DNA of 46,960 nucleotides, from positions 1-46,960 of the forward strand of contig CAYGZA010000009.1 in the NCBI GenBank assembly GCA_964354135.1. Reading direction: 5' to 3'. How positions within the stretch are numbered: the first letter of the stretch is position 1; every line of letters starts with the position of its first letter. Below, in pieces: positions 16,535-25,774 of this stretch. Both the position numbers and the translations under genes were made by a program. This DNA comes from CAYGZA01 sp964354135 (GTDB lineage: Bacteria; Planctomycetota; Planctomycetia; Pirellulales; Thermoguttaceae). The notes beneath the pieces are model-generated. The model saw nothing but the letters and a program-made list of their open reading frames with translations, ran no database searches and was not told the DNA's origin.

Positions 16535-17266
16535 CTAGAACTTGATCTTCGGGTCGGTGAATCGCACGGCGGCGCCGGAGTGGTACGTCGAGGTCTCCGT
16601 GAGGATGCACCCTTCCGGTCCGGCCTGCTGCCAGTGCTTCTCCATGGGCTTGGACACGCCGACATACTCGCCCGGGCGGAGCCTCGCTTCCTTCATGGCA
16701 GTGACGAACTTGGTCTGGCACGCCGGGATCTTCACGGCAATGTCCTTCGTGGGCTCGCCCTCGCCGTAGGCGAAGGTGGAGCCGTAGCGGACGGTCCAGC
16801 CCTCCATCTTCGGGGCCACGCCCTCGCTTTCGATGGCGACGTGCCAGTGCTCGGGGATCATCTGGTTGGGGAGCAGAAAGACCTCCAGGCTGGCGTAGTT
16901 GGACGTCTTGTCGTCGACCCAGACCACGCAGCCCAAGCCGACCTCGGTGAACTGCCCGAGGCCGAAATCGGTGACGAATATCTCCTTGAGCACGCGGTCG
17001 TTGAGCGGGTAGCCGAAGTGCTTGCACAGGGCGAAGCAGGCGTCTTTGGCGGCCTGCTCGTTGAACTTCCCGTCGACAGAGTAGAAATCGCCATTCTTGA
17101 AGCTGGGCGGCGTCTTCGGCCTCCGGACCCCCTTGGCGCCCTTCTGCCTGGCCGTCTTCTGGGGCTGCTCCTGGGCCTGCACGCGGCCCGCCAGCACCAG
17201 ACTCCCGCCCATCCCCAGAAGCGCCGCACAGGCCGCGCGGCGGCCCAATCTCGTTGGCTCGTTCAT
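16535..17266 (-). CDS. Exported cupin-domain protein, likely Tat substrate
   Basis: 243 residues; the ATG is preceded by AAGGGAA. The N-terminus LGRRAACAALLGMGGSLVLA has twin arginines (9-10) before a hydrophobic core and ends at an AxA-like site near residue 31, suggesting Tat export. A basic linker follows. The body contains a cupin barrel with metal-ligand motif PEHWHVAIESEG and a matching C-terminal part (WTVRYGSTFAYGEGEP, CILTETSTYHSGAAVRFTDP), resembling the lyxose/mannose isomerase-type sugar cupins. The exact reaction is not known. Its start lies 31 bp downstream of the VOC gene stop, so the two may form an operon. It converges with the CPBP protease, 33 bp apart. Confidence 0.8.
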   Translation of the reverse strand: MNEPTRLGRRAACAALLGMGGSLVLAGRVQAQEQPQKTARQKGAKGVRRPKTPPSFKNGDFYSVDGKFNEQAAKDACFALCKHFGYPLNDRVLKEIFVTDFGLGQFTEVGLGCVVWVDDKTSNYASLEVFLLPNQMIPEHWHVAIESEGVAPKMEGWTVRYGSTFAYGEGEPTKDIAVKIPACQTKFVTAMKEARLRPGEYVGVSKPMEKHWQQAGPEGCILTETSTYHSGAAVRFTDPKIKF

Positions 17267-17297
17267 CGACGTTCCCTTTCCACGGATTTGAGGATAA

Positions 17298-17615
17298 TCA
17301 CTTGATTTCCAGGTACTCGATCAATGCGCCGTCCTGGAAGAAATAGGCAATGCGAATCCCCGGGGCGACCTCCAGCGGGCCGACGACCACCTGCCTGCCC
17401 CCCAGCTCGCGCTCCAGGTCGTCCACGCGCCAGGAAACGTGCGGCATCTTGGCCACCGGCGTGCCGGCCAGCGGGCTGTCCGGGGCAAACCGCACCCATT
17501 CGATCCGGTTGGGATCGCCCTCCGGGCTGGTGCCCCAGACCTTCAGGCTCTCAAAGTAGATCTCGCCGGGGACCTCTTTCCGGGTCACCAGGCCAATGTG
17601 GTGGAATTCCTTCAT
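17298..17615 (-). CDS. VOC (glyoxalase/dioxygenase-fold) family protein
   Basis: 105 residues, a single glyoxalase-like unit. The ATG at 17615 is preceded by GAGG and gives MKEFHHIGLVTRKEV. Visible family features are the HHIGLV first strand, MPHVSWRVDDLERELGG, and the closing YFFQDGALIEYLEIK with the metal-ligand glutamate. The His near the start and Glu near the end are the usual metal ligands. Function is not predictable: family members range from glyoxalase I to resistance proteins and epimerases. It probably shares a transcript with the cupin gene 31 bp downstream. Hairpin repeats fill the gap to the SMP-30-like gene upstream. Confidence 0.8.
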   Translation of the reverse strand: MKEFHHIGLVTRKEVPGEIYFESLKVWGTSPEGDPNRIEWVRFAPDSPLAGTPVAKMPHVSWRVDDLERELGGRQVVVGPLEVAPGIRIAYFFQDGALIEYLEIK

Positions 17616-17634
17616 ACCGGCATCCTCATTGCAG

Positions 17635-17691
17635 TGTGGGACGCAGTCCCACCGACGCTCTCTCCCTGGTGGGACTTCGCCCCACCCCACA
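17635..17691. repeat. Paired stem-loop repeat between minus-strand genes
   Basis: GTGGGAC-GCA-GTCCCAC (17636-17652) is followed by GGTGGG-loop-CCCACC (17668-17686). The flanks TGTGGG and CCCACA can also pair to close the whole unit. It sits 21-76 bp upstream of the VOC start, after the SMP-30-like gene. No T-run follows, so it is more likely an interspersed repeat than a terminator. Confidence 0.65.
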
Positions 17692-17705
17692 GTATCTCTG
17701 CAACG

Positions 17706-18881
17706 TCAATCAAGCTTGATCGACGACATCGTATAAGGCTTGTCGAACGTCTTGTTGACCCCGCCCTCGACCGGGAAATCCATGTTGGAGACGATCACCT
17801 CGTCGCCGCGGACCAGGACCTCGCAAGGCTGGTCCAATCGCCCGCCGGAGCCGTCGTTGTTTTCGTCCTGGGCGAGGGTTTGCACCGAGCCGTCCATTGA
17901 GACGATCTGCACCGCGTTGGCCATCGAGTCGGCCACGTAGATCTTGTCGGTCCGGCGGTCGTACCAGATCCCGTCGCAGGACTTCATGAAGTCGCACTTG
18001 GCGAAGATCGCGTTGGAGACGACGCGGCCTTCCCGGCTGAGGGCGAGCTTGTGTACCGTGCCGTCGGCGAAGTTGCCGACGTACAAGTTGCCCCGGCGGT
18101 CAAAGGTGGCGCCGTCGGCCCCGAAGGGGATCTTCTCGTTCAGCGTGAGGATCGTGGCGATCAGGTGCGGATCGTCCTTGAGCGGCCTTTTCAATTCGAT
18201 TCCCTCTTCCCCGAGCTTGAAGCGGAAGACGCCGCTTACGAGCGGCTTGCTGCCGGGCTCGAGGATCGTCTCCGTCACGTACACGTGCCCCTCGCGGACC
18301 ACCACCGCGTTAGAAACGTTGAAGCCCGAGACAACGGGGACCACCTCCGCCGGCTTGCCGTCCTTGACCGCGATCCGCACCAGGCGCGACTCGCCGTAGA
18401 GCAGCGACTTGCCGTCGGAGTGATGGAAGATCTGGTTGTCGGCCAGGTAGAGGTCGCCCGACGGGGCCACGCAGATGCCCATCGGTCCGGCGCGGCCGGT
18501 CTTGGGATGGCCCGGCAGCTTGTAGAAAAGCTCCGCCTTGTTGTCCGCGGTGATCTTCACCAGCACCGGCGGGGACTTCTTGTCGTTGAAGTTCGGCACG
18601 GAGAGGATGATGTTGCCGTCGGGCAAGAGGGTCATGCCGTCCGGGGTGTTCCACTCCTCCGGCAGCTCGCACAGAAGCGAGGCTTTCCGGAGCGGCATGC
18701 TGGAATCGAGGGGCCTTTTCTTGGCGGGCGCCTTCTTGCGGGCCTTCTTGGCCGGCACCGCGGCCTTGGCTCCCTCTTCCTTCTCGGCCGGGGCTGCCGC
18801 CCCCGCACCGGCCCAGGACGCGACGGCGCAGGCGAGAACAAGCAGGGTCAGATAGTGCATCCCACGTCGGACCGGCGTCAT
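17706..18881 (-). CDS. Exported SMP-30/gluconolactonase-like beta-propeller
   Basis: 391 residues; the first ATG (AGGAG about 9 bp upstream) is preferred over a second Met at residue 8. A signal peptide (YLTLLVLACAVASWAGAGAA) is followed by a Lys/Ala-rich linker to about residue 57. The rest shows NHL/SMP-30-type blades: NTPDGMTLLPDGNIILSVPN, GPMGICVAPSGDLYLADNQI, VSNAVVVREGHVYVTE, FGADGATFDRRGNLYVGNFA, CDGIWYDRRTDKIYVADSMA, DQPCEVLVRGDEVIVSNMDF. Relatives include lactonases and strictosidine-synthase-like proteins; whether this one is an enzyme is unclear. It lies 136 bp downstream of the glycerol dehydrogenase gene on the same strand and may be read with it. Confidence 0.82.
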   Translation of the reverse strand: MTPVRRGMHYLTLLVLACAVASWAGAGAAAPAEKEEGAKAAVPAKKARKKAPAKKRPLDSSMPLRKASLLCELPEEWNTPDGMTLLPDGNIILSVPNFNDKKSPPVLVKITADNKAELFYKLPGHPKTGRAGPMGICVAPSGDLYLADNQIFHHSDGKSLLYGESRLVRIAVKDGKPAEVVPVVSGFNVSNAVVVREGHVYVTETILEPGSKPLVSGVFRFKLGEEGIELKRPLKDDPHLIATILTLNEKIPFGADGATFDRRGNLYVGNFADGTVHKLALSREGRVVSNAIFAKCDFMKSCDGIWYDRRTDKIYVADSMANAVQIVSMDGSVQTLAQDENNDGSGGRLDQPCEVLVRGDEVIVSNMDFPVEGGVNKTFDKPYTMSSIKLD

Positions 18882-19017
18882 CGCGAGATCTCCTCTAGCG
18901 GTAGTTCATCCAGGGAATCAGTCGGAGCAGGGCGCTCCTGAGGCGCAGGTGGTGTGTCCCCATTGTGGCCGCCGGCAGCCCCGCGTGCAATCCCCGCCAC
19001 GGCCGGGGGCGGCTGCG

Positions 19018-20130
19018 CTACGTTTTGCCGGTCAGTCCCTTGCGCTGGCGGCCCAGCGCGTCGGCGGCGATCATGGCGTCGACCACGTCGTCCGGCGTGA
19101 CCTTGAACGGGTGGTTCTTGCACAACGAGCCCTCGCCGGCGCAAATGTCGCCGATCGTCTTCAGCCGATCGCGGCCGATCCCCTCCAGGCTCAGGTCGGC
19201 GAATGTGACCGGCAGCCCGATGGCGATCTCGAAATCCACGATCCGGTACATCGCGCAGGTATCCATCTCGTCGTCCAGGCAGAGCTGGCTGATGATCCCG
19301 AACCCCACTTTCTCGCCGTGCATGAACCGCTTGCACTCCGGGAACGACGGGAGGGCGTTGGCGATCATGTGGGCGGTGGCCAGCCCGCCGCTCTCGAAGC
19401 CCAATCCGGACAACAGCACGTTCGCCTCAATCACCTTCTCCACGGCCGGCGTGACGAGGTGCAGCTCCAGGGCCCTCTTGGCTTCGATGCCGTACGCCAT
19501 GAGGGTGTCGAAGCAGAGCCGGGCCAAGGCCATGCCGGCCATCGTCGGCACGCCGCCGGCGAGATTGACCGCGCGGGTCTTGAAGGCCGCCTCGGCCTCC
19601 AGCCACGTCGCCAGGGCATCGCCCATCCCGGCCACGAACGCCCGCACCGGGGCGTTGGCGATCACCTGGCTATCGACCATCACAATGTCCGGGTTGAACG
19701 GCCAGCAGTCCCAGCCGATGCAGTTGCCCTGGTCGTCGTACCAGACGCTGGCGGCGCTGGTGGGCGAGTCGTTCGAGGCGATGGTCGGGACGGTCACCAT
19801 CTTGATCCCGGCGTAGACCGCGGCGGCCTTGGCGGTGTCGAGGGCTTTCCCGCCGCCGACGCCCACGGAAACGTCGGCCCCGCGCTCCTTGGCGATCTGG
19901 GCCACGCGTTGGGCTTCGGCCTTGGTCGACTCGCCGCGGAACTCCACGTCCACGATTTCCAGTCCGGCCTTTTGGATGCTCGCCAGGATCGTCTCGCCGA
20001 CGATCCCCTTGACGCACGGATCCCAAAGGACCATCGGCCTCTTGCCGAGCATGGCCAGGTAGGTGCCGATCTCCTGCAGGACGCCTCGGCCCTGCACGTA
20101 CTTTCTCGGGGCGATCAGGACGGCTTTCAT
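19018..20130 (-). CDS. gldA: Glycerol dehydrogenase, iron-containing alcohol dehydrogenase family
   Basis: 370 residues. The ATG at 20130, with AGGAG 7 bp upstream, is preferred over the adjacent upstream TTG. Layout matches GldA: N-terminal NAD-binding domain with VGVGGGKALDTAKA (90-103) and TIASNDSPTSAASVWYD (116-132), then a helical metal domain. The predicted metal ligands are Asp171 (GMGDALATW), His254 (ATAHMIANAL) and His271 (FMHGEKVGFG), at the same spacing as the zinc ligands of Bacillus glycerol dehydrogenase. It should oxidise glycerol to dihydroxyacetone with NAD+ in the cytoplasm, though related 1,2-diols are possible. No dihydroxyacetone kinase is in the window. The product is full length with no odd features. 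Confidence 0.88.
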   Translation of the reverse strand: MKAVLIAPRKYVQGRGVLQEIGTYLAMLGKRPMVLWDPCVKGIVGETILASIQKAGLEIVDVEFRGESTKAEAQRVAQIAKERGADVSVGVGGGKALDTAKAAAVYAGIKMVTVPTIASNDSPTSAASVWYDDQGNCIGWDCWPFNPDIVMVDSQVIANAPVRAFVAGMGDALATWLEAEAAFKTRAVNLAGGVPTMAGMALARLCFDTLMAYGIEAKRALELHLVTPAVEKVIEANVLLSGLGFESGGLATAHMIANALPSFPECKRFMHGEKVGFGIISQLCLDDEMDTCAMYRIVDFEIAIGLPVTFADLSLEGIGRDRLKTIGDICAGEGSLCKNHPFKVTPDDVVDAMIAADALGRQRKGLTGKT

Positions 20131-20221
20131 CAAAACACTCCTTTCGTGGCGTGGAATGGTGCAAAGCTATCGGGCAGCGCTCAAGCGGCCCGAAGAGCCG
20201 CGAACAGACGAATGGTCGGGC

Positions 20222-22081
20222 TCACATGGCAAGGCGGTTCTCTCCTTGCGGCCGGGACTCTCCTTCAGTGATCGTCAAGAGCCGGTCGACGGGGACGTTC
20301 TCCAGCACGTCCACGCCGCCGCCGACCCAGCGGACCTCGATCCGATCGACGCGGTCGTGCCTGCCCAAGCCGAAGTGCAGTCGCGTGCCCCAGTGGCTCT
20401 GGTAGCCGCGGCCGCTGTGGACTTCGTCGATCTGCGACAACTCGCCGCTTACCACCTTGACGCGGGTCCCCACCCCGTCGCGGTTCGTCTTCGTTCCCCG
20501 CAGGCGGATTTGGAGCCAGTGGTTCGGGGAGCCCGACTCGTTGAGCATGTTCCTGAGGATCGTAGGCTGCTCCCGCGTATTCAGGACGACTACGTCGATG
20601 TCGCCGTCGTTGTCGAGGTCGTCGAAGGCGACCCCGCGGCTGGCATGCGTCGGCGTCATGCCGTGGCCCGCCAAGTCCGACACGTCGACGAACTTCCCGT
20701 TGCCCGCGTTCATCAAGAGGACGTTCCGGGCGCGGTAGGACGTGGAATCGTCCCAACGCTCGACGTTGTCGTCCGTATGTCCGCAGGCGACGTAGAGATC
20801 GGGGTTTCCATCGTTGTCGAAATCGACAAAGCCGCATCCCCATTTCACGTGATGAAAGCTCCCCTGTCCCGCGCCGGTCTGCTCCGTCACGTCCTCGAAG
20901 AGGCCTTTACCCAGGCCGCGGTACAGGGTGGCAAACTCCCGCTGGTAAGAGGTCACGTAGAAATCGAGCCAGCCGTCGTGGTCGTAATCGGCGCAGTCGG
21001 GTCCCATGTTCGCGTGGTTCCGGCCGACGGCGTCGTAGGCGATGCCGGCGGTCATGGCGACCTCCTGGAACTTCCCCGTGCCGTCGTTCTGAAACAAGTA
21101 GTTCTCGTGCGCGTCGTTGCAGACGAAGATGTCCGTATCCCCGTCGTTGTCGTAGTCGGCGCAGATCATTCCCATCCCGCGGCCCTCGAGCCTGGCCACT
21201 CCCGATTCCTGGCTTGCGTCCGTAAACGTGCCGTCCCCGCGGTTCCGGTACAGGGTTCCGGGCTCCCCGGAGTAGTCGAGCGGCCCGGGATACATCGGCA
21301 CGCCCATCATGGTGTGGAACACGTGGGTCTCAAAGGAGAACTTGACGTAGTTGGCCACGTAGAGGTCAAGATCGCCGTCCCCGTCGATGTCCAGGAAGGC
21401 CACCCCCGCCCCTACCTTGTTGCCGTTGTCGACGTTCGCTTTCTTGGTCGCGTCGGTGAAAGTCCCGTCGCCGTTGTTGTGGTAGAGGACTTTCGGGCCG
21501 AAGTTGCTCACGTAGATGTCCTGGTGACCGTCGTTGTCGTAGTCCCCGACGGCGGCTCCCATGCCGAAGCCGATGTCTCCAACTCCCGCCTCCACGGTGA
21601 CGTCCTTGAACTTGAACCCGGCCATGTTCCTGTAAAGGGCGTTCCGCGGCGGCTCGTCGGCCTTGGTCTTGGTGCCCGGAAGCGGCGCCCCGTTGACGAA
21701 ATAGACGTCGATCAAGCCGTCCCCGTCATAGTCGAAGGTGGCCAGTCCTCCGGACATCGTCTCCACGATATAGTGTCTGCCGCTCGACCCATCGGTGTGC
21801 CGGAAGGTGATCCCCGTTTCGCGAGTCACGTCGTGGAGTTGGATGCGCGTCCGGCGCTCCGGCATGGAGCGTACCGGCGTCTTCGGGGCAAACGACGCGG
21901 GAGTCGGCGCCTTCCGGGCCGGCGGCTCCGAGCGCGGGCCCTCCGCAAGGGGCGCGTCGACGGTCGGTCCTCGCGACGTCCCCGGACTGAGGAGGTAGAA
22001 AGCCCCCCCACCTACCAGCCCGACGCCGGCGAGGGCGCCGGCGATCGTCCAAAGCTTGCGATGGAACGGGAGGCGGTTCAT
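20222..22081 (-). CDS. CRTAC1-family protein A: FG-GAP/VCBS propeller plus ASPIC/UnbV domain
   Basis: 619 residues. Start ATG at 22079-22081, one base after the TPR gene's TGA (TGA-C-ATG), implying coupled translation. A membrane anchor or uncleaved signal spans ~9-31, then a Pro/Ala-rich linker to ~75. The body has seven calcium-type loops of the D-x-D-x-D-G-x-x-D kind (DYDGDGLID, DYDNDGHQD, DIDGDGDLD, DYDNDGDTD, DYDHDGWLD, DFDNDGNPD, DLDNDGDID), one per propeller blade as in FG-GAP/VCBS repeats. The end (NHWLQIRLRGTKTNRDGVGT, then GRGYQSHWGTRLHFGLGRHD) is the ASPIC/UnbV domain. Known relatives are extracellular or periplasmic; molecular function is not established. Closely related to the genes at 28768 and 30479. 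Confidence 0.9.
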   Translation of the reverse strand: MNRLPFHRKLWTIAGALAGVGLVGGGAFYLLSPGTSRGPTVDAPLAEGPRSEPPARKAPTPASFAPKTPVRSMPERRTRIQLHDVTRETGITFRHTDGSSGRHYIVETMSGGLATFDYDGDGLIDVYFVNGAPLPGTKTKADEPPRNALYRNMAGFKFKDVTVEAGVGDIGFGMGAAVGDYDNDGHQDIYVSNFGPKVLYHNNGDGTFTDATKKANVDNGNKVGAGVAFLDIDGDGDLDLYVANYVKFSFETHVFHTMMGVPMYPGPLDYSGEPGTLYRNRGDGTFTDASQESGVARLEGRGMGMICADYDNDGDTDIFVCNDAHENYLFQNDGTGKFQEVAMTAGIAYDAVGRNHANMGPDCADYDHDGWLDFYVTSYQREFATLYRGLGKGLFEDVTEQTGAGQGSFHHVKWGCGFVDFDNDGNPDLYVACGHTDDNVERWDDSTSYRARNVLLMNAGNGKFVDVSDLAGHGMTPTHASRGVAFDDLDNDGDIDVVVLNTREQPTILRNMLNESGSPNHWLQIRLRGTKTNRDGVGTRVKVVSGELSQIDEVHSGRGYQSHWGTRLHFGLGRHDRVDRIEVRWVGGGVDVLENVPVDRLLTITEGESRPQGENRLAM

Positions 22082-22082
22082 G

Positions 22083-23558
22083 TCACTCCTTTTCCGGAAC
22101 GGACGGGGAGGTTTTCCCGGGGCTCGGCGTCTCGGGCTCCAATGCCGCGGCTTGCTCCAGTGCCGCGCGAGCGGCCTTCGTATCTCCGTTCCGCTCGCAG
22201 GCCGTGCTGAGGAGCCGGAAGTGCGCCGCGCTCGGCGCCAGCCGCACGGCGGTCTGGGCCTGGGCGAGTGCTTCCCGCGGGTTTCGCTTTGCCTGGAGGT
22301 AGAGCCGTGCGAGCGCGGCATGTCCCTGGGCATGCCGCGGGGCAAGCTCGCAGACTTTGCGGAAAGCCCTCTCCGCCGCCTCGAAGCGGCCCAGCTCCGC
22401 GCAACGCTGCCCGATTTCCCACCAGTAAAGGAGGTTCTTCGGCTGGATTGCCGCAAGCTGCTCGAACATCTCGACGGTTTCGGCCTTTTTCCCTTCTTGC
22501 TGATACAACCGCGCCAATAGCGCACGGCACTCCATGTAGTTCGAGGCAAGGTCTGCCGCCCGTCGCCAGAACCTCTCCGCCGCCCGTGGGTTCTTGTCGC
22601 CCTCGCACACGCGGCCGGCGGCCGTGTAGGCCGTTGCCAACGACAACGTCATGCTGTCCAAGTCGTCGGACTCGCGCGTACGGACCTCCTTGACTTTCTT
22701 CTCCTGACCTCGGAGCTCTCTGAACTTCGCCAGATGGTCTTCGGCCTTCTCCTTCTCGCCCAGACGCGTGTACACCGTGACCAGCCCGTAATGGGCGTTC
22801 GAGCTATCGGGAGAGGTCTCCACGGCCGCCTCGAAGCTCCTCCTCGCTTTCTCGGTGTCGTTGAGGTTCATGTAGGCCTTCCCCAAGAGGATGAAACCCG
22901 ATGCCGGGTCGGGAGTCTTCCTGACATGCTCCTGCAGCAGGCCGATCGCATTCTCCATCTTTCCCGACTGGATCAGGGATGCCGCCAGTTCGAGCTGGGG
23001 TTCCGGCGCGTTGGGGACCAGCTCCAGCGCCTTGCGAAACAGGTCCGCGGCCTGCTGGTGATTCCCTTTCCTTTGGGCGGCGAGCCCCAAGCCGTGGTAA
23101 GCGTGGGCATAGCGGGGGTTCAACTCGAGGCACTTCTGCCAACACTCCACCGCCTTGGCGGAATCGCCGAGCCAGAGGTACACCCGAGCCGCCATTTCGT
23201 GTGAATCGGGATCGTTCGGGTAGCGCTCCACAAGCCAGCAGATGAGGCATTTTGACTCCTCCACTACTGCCGCGGGGGTTGCCGGCACGGGAGACCCCGG
23301 ATCAGCAGGAAGCGAGTCCGCCGAGGCATCAGGTGACTGGTCTTGTGGGGGGATCTGCCCCGCCGGCGCAACTCCCGAGGCCTCTTGCCCTCGTTCGCCC
23401 AGGTGCCAGAGTGGCCGGCAGAGCCATGCGACCATCGCGGCGCCCAGCGCCAGTCCGACGGCCAGAAACCAGCGCCTCCGCGGGGCACCGGACCAATGCC
23501 TCCGAACTGAGTCCTCGGTTCTCTCTTGGCGAGGCTTATCTTCCGAGATCTGCTCCAT
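22083..23558 (-). CDS. Membrane-anchored TPR protein A
   Basis: 491 residues. The ATG at 23558 was chosen because it places one membrane segment (RRWFLAVGLALGAAMVAWLC, ~28-47) near the N-terminus; the Shine-Dalgarno is weak. A Pro-rich linker follows, then about ten tetratricopeptide repeats, e.g. AVECWQKCLELNPRYAHAYH, AADLFRKALELVPNAPEPQL, ARRSFEAAVETSPDSSNAHY, AERAFRKVCELAPRHAQGHA. In the middle a charged non-TPR insert (KFRELRGQEKKVKEVRTRES) occurs at the same place as in TPR protein B (27350). TPRs are protein-binding scaffolds, and the fixed CRTAC1 neighbour is the obvious partner, by inference. N-in topology would put the TPRs outside the cytoplasm. Confidence 0.88.
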   Translation of the reverse strand: MEQISEDKPRQERTEDSVRRHWSGAPRRRWFLAVGLALGAAMVAWLCRPLWHLGERGQEASGVAPAGQIPPQDQSPDASADSLPADPGSPVPATPAAVVEESKCLICWLVERYPNDPDSHEMAARVYLWLGDSAKAVECWQKCLELNPRYAHAYHGLGLAAQRKGNHQQAADLFRKALELVPNAPEPQLELAASLIQSGKMENAIGLLQEHVRKTPDPASGFILLGKAYMNLNDTEKARRSFEAAVETSPDSSNAHYGLVTVYTRLGEKEKAEDHLAKFRELRGQEKKVKEVRTRESDDLDSMTLSLATAYTAAGRVCEGDKNPRAAERFWRRAADLASNYMECRALLARLYQQEGKKAETVEMFEQLAAIQPKNLLYWWEIGQRCAELGRFEAAERAFRKVCELAPRHAQGHAALARLYLQAKRNPREALAQAQTAVRLAPSAAHFRLLSTACERNGDTKAARAALEQAAALEPETPSPGKTSPSVPEKE

Positions 23559-23787
23559 CCAACACCGCCGGCCGCAAGACAGAAGTCGAGAAGTGCTCCC
23601 AAGACTGCTTACTGCTATGACTACTATACTCCTTGCTACAGTACCCGTGACTTTCCGCCAAGTCAACGCATCATACAGGCGGCGGAGCCGACCGCGCCAA
23701 CGATCCGCCACGGCTCCCCTATGGCAGGCGAACTTCCCTCGGGATACGATGGACGGTCGCGAGGATTACCGCTTGACAGAGGGTGCT

Positions 23788-25272
23788 ATGAAGTTGCACA
23801 GACCTTGGGCGCTGCTCGTGGGATTGCTCTTTGCGGCCGCTCCGCTCGGTTGTGGAAAGTCCCCCCAGCCGGGCGCGAAAGGACCCGACGCCGAGGCGAA
23901 GGCCGCCGCGAAGGCCGGAGCGGGGGCGATGCCGGGACCCAAGGCCGCGTCGGCTCCCCTGGTCAATCCGGGGCCCGACCAGGCGATCGCCAAGATCCGG
24001 GAGCTGAAAGGTCAGTTCGGCTTCGACGAGGAGAGTCTCGGCAAGGAGAAGATCACCGGCAAAGAGAAGATCGCCGATAAGGGGAAAAACGCCGGCAAGC
24101 CGGTGGTTCTTGTCAGCCTCGCCGGCACCGCTGCCGCCGATGCCGACCTGGAGTACCTGAAAGGTCTACCCCATCTCAAGGTGCTCAATCTCGCGGGCAC
24201 CCAAGTCACCGACGTGGGCCTCCTGAATGTCAAGGCCCTCAAGGGCCTCCAGGAGTTGAATCTCGAGGGCACTCTGATTACCGATGCCGGCCTCCAACTC
24301 CTCAGCGAGTTGGCCGGTCTCCGGCAGCTATGGCTCACGGGCACTCGGGTCGGCGACGTGGGCCTGTCGTATCTCAAGGGAATGACCGGGCTCCAGGAGT
24401 TGTGGCTTCCGGATACCCAAGTGACCGCCGCGGGCCTAGCACACTTGAGCGGCCTGACTGCCCTCCGTATGCTGGACCTCAAGCGGACCCCGGTCACCGA
24501 CGAGAGCCTGGCCCACCTGAAGGGGCTCGCCGGACTCCGGTATCTGAACCTCGTTGGGACCCAAGTCCACGATGCCGGGCTGGCGCACCTCGCGGGGCTC
24601 GCGAACCTCGAAGAGCTGTACCTGCCGGCCGCGATCGGCGACTCCGGATTGAAGCACCTCGAGGGGCTGAGAAACCTGCAATTCCTGATGCTCTCCGGGA
24701 CCAAGGTCACGGACGCCGGCCTACCGCACCTGAAAGGGCTGGCCAAGCTCCAAGGGCTCGGGCTCGGCGCCACGCAGGTTGGCAGTGCGGGGGTCGATTG
24801 CCTTCGGGGGCTGACCGGCCTTCGCGCGCTGAACCTTGAGGATACCCAGGTCGGCGACGAGGCCCTAAAACACCTCAAGGCCCTGCCGAACCTGGAATCC
24901 CTCCAGCTTCAGGGCACGCGGGTCACCGACGCCGGTTTAGAGCACTTGCATGCGCTCACCAAGCTCCAAGGGCTGGGTCTCGGCAGGACCGGTGTTGGCG
25001 ATGCCGGCCTGGGCCACCTCAAAGGGCTGACCGGCCTCCGCACCCTGGATCTTGAGCGGACCAAGGTCAGCGACGCGGGCCTGAAGCACCTCGAAGGTCT
25101 CACCGGGCTGCAAGTGCTGCAACTTCGGGGTACAGGCGTCGGCGATGCGGGGATAACCTCGCTCAAGAAGCTCCCCGGTCTCCGCGCGCTATACCTCGGG
25201 AAGACCCGCCTTACCGAGAAGGGAGTCAAGGACCTGATCGCGGCTTTGCCCAAGACCATGGTTGCCCCCTGA
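23788..25272 (+). CDS. Leucine-rich-repeat lipoprotein
   Basis: 494 residues from the ATG at 23788, with AGAGGG 4 bp upstream. The N-terminus MKLHRPWALLVGLLFAAAPL followed by GC is a lipoprotein signal, lipidated Cys at ~22. An Ala/Lys/Gly-rich linker runs to about 110. The rest is 15 near-perfect repeats of 24 residues, consensus LxxLxLxGTxVTDAGLxHLKGLxG, of the RI/cysteine-containing-like LRR type common in planctomycetes. At DNA level this gives a 72-bp period. Repeat 7 is one residue short (LEELYLPAAIGDSGL). LRR solenoids bind proteins; this one would sit on the outer face of a membrane. It is divergent from the minus-strand TPR-CRTAC1 pair, with 229 bp between them. Confidence 0.9.
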   Translation: MKLHRPWALLVGLLFAAAPLGCGKSPQPGAKGPDAEAKAAAKAGAGAMPGPKAASAPLVNPGPDQAIAKIRELKGQFGFDEESLGKEKITGKEKIADKGKNAGKPVVLVSLAGTAAADADLEYLKGLPHLKVLNLAGTQVTDVGLLNVKALKGLQELNLEGTLITDAGLQLLSELAGLRQLWLTGTRVGDVGLSYLKGMTGLQELWLPDTQVTAAGLAHLSGLTALRMLDLKRTPVTDESLAHLKGLAGLRYLNLVGTQVHDAGLAHLAGLANLEELYLPAAIGDSGLKHLEGLRNLQFLMLSGTKVTDAGLPHLKGLAKLQGLGLGATQVGSAGVDCLRGLTGLRALNLEDTQVGDEALKHLKALPNLESLQLQGTRVTDAGLEHLHALTKLQGLGLGRTGVGDAGLGHLKGLTGLRTLDLERTKVSDAGLKHLEGLTGLQVLQLRGTGVGDAGITSLKKLPGLRALYLGKTRLTEKGVKDLIAALPKTMVAP

Positions 25273-25774
25273 AGCCTGTCGCAAGACCCTCTCCCCTCGC
25301 CCCATTTTGGGGGAGAGGGCCCGGGGGTGAGGGGTTCCATCGCCTCGCTACCATGCTCCGCGCCGTAACGCAAGCCGAGGACGTTCCGCGTCCTCGCAGT
25401 CGCGCAACCGTATGGTCCGCAACGAGTTCGGTCAATCGGCCGAAGAGCGGCCCGGGGAGTGCCTTCCCACGCTCCAGCGTTGGAAGAAGGACTTACCCGC
25501 CCAGTCATAGCCACAACGAGTGGGCTAGATTTGGTCGCACGGGGGGGTGCTCACCCCTGCTGACCGGCGAAGCAAGGCAATGGCGACGTTCTCGCGCCCC
25601 ATTGAGGAAACGAAGCTATGTTTTCTTGCGGGCCCGAAAACTTGTTCCTGGGGCTTGCTATCGGGGAAACTGCGTGGTAGCATAACCACCGCAAAGGGGA
25701 GGCCCCCTTTCGGCATTGTTTATTCGTTGTGTCACGGTTCTCCCGGTCTCATTCTTTTTGGGAGGGTCAGTAAG
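25273..25774. other. Gap between LRR and DUF1559 genes with two hairpins
   Basis: 502 bp. It begins with a large repeat (25287-25334, listed separately). Near the end AAAGGGG-AGGC-CCCCTTT (25693-25710) forms a 7-bp stem 65 bp before the DUF1559 start. No T-run follows, so it could be an attenuator-like leader hairpin. No small gene is supported. Confidence 0.4.
25287..25334. repeat. CCCTCTCCCC-type interspersed inverted repeat
   Basis: CCCTCTCCCC (25287-25296) pairs perfectly with GGGGAGAGGG (25110-type arm at 25310-25319) over 10 bp, followed by CCGGGGGTGAGGGG. This is a very common interspersed intergenic motif in many GC-rich bacteria. It starts 14 bp after the LRR stop and may double as its transcription end, although no T-run is present. 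Confidence 0.7.

Noticed and set aside
18949..22210. Long plus-strand open frames (about 440 and 715 residues) across the dehydrogenase and CRTAC1 A genes
   Set aside because: They are antisense to clear families with intact motifs. The His/Val/Asp-rich composition is the complement of repeated calcium loops.
24100..25260. 72-bp periodic DNA resembling a repeat array
   Set aside because: The period is 24 codons of leucine-rich repeats in one reading frame with diverged copies. No constant repeat plus unique spacer, so not CRISPR.
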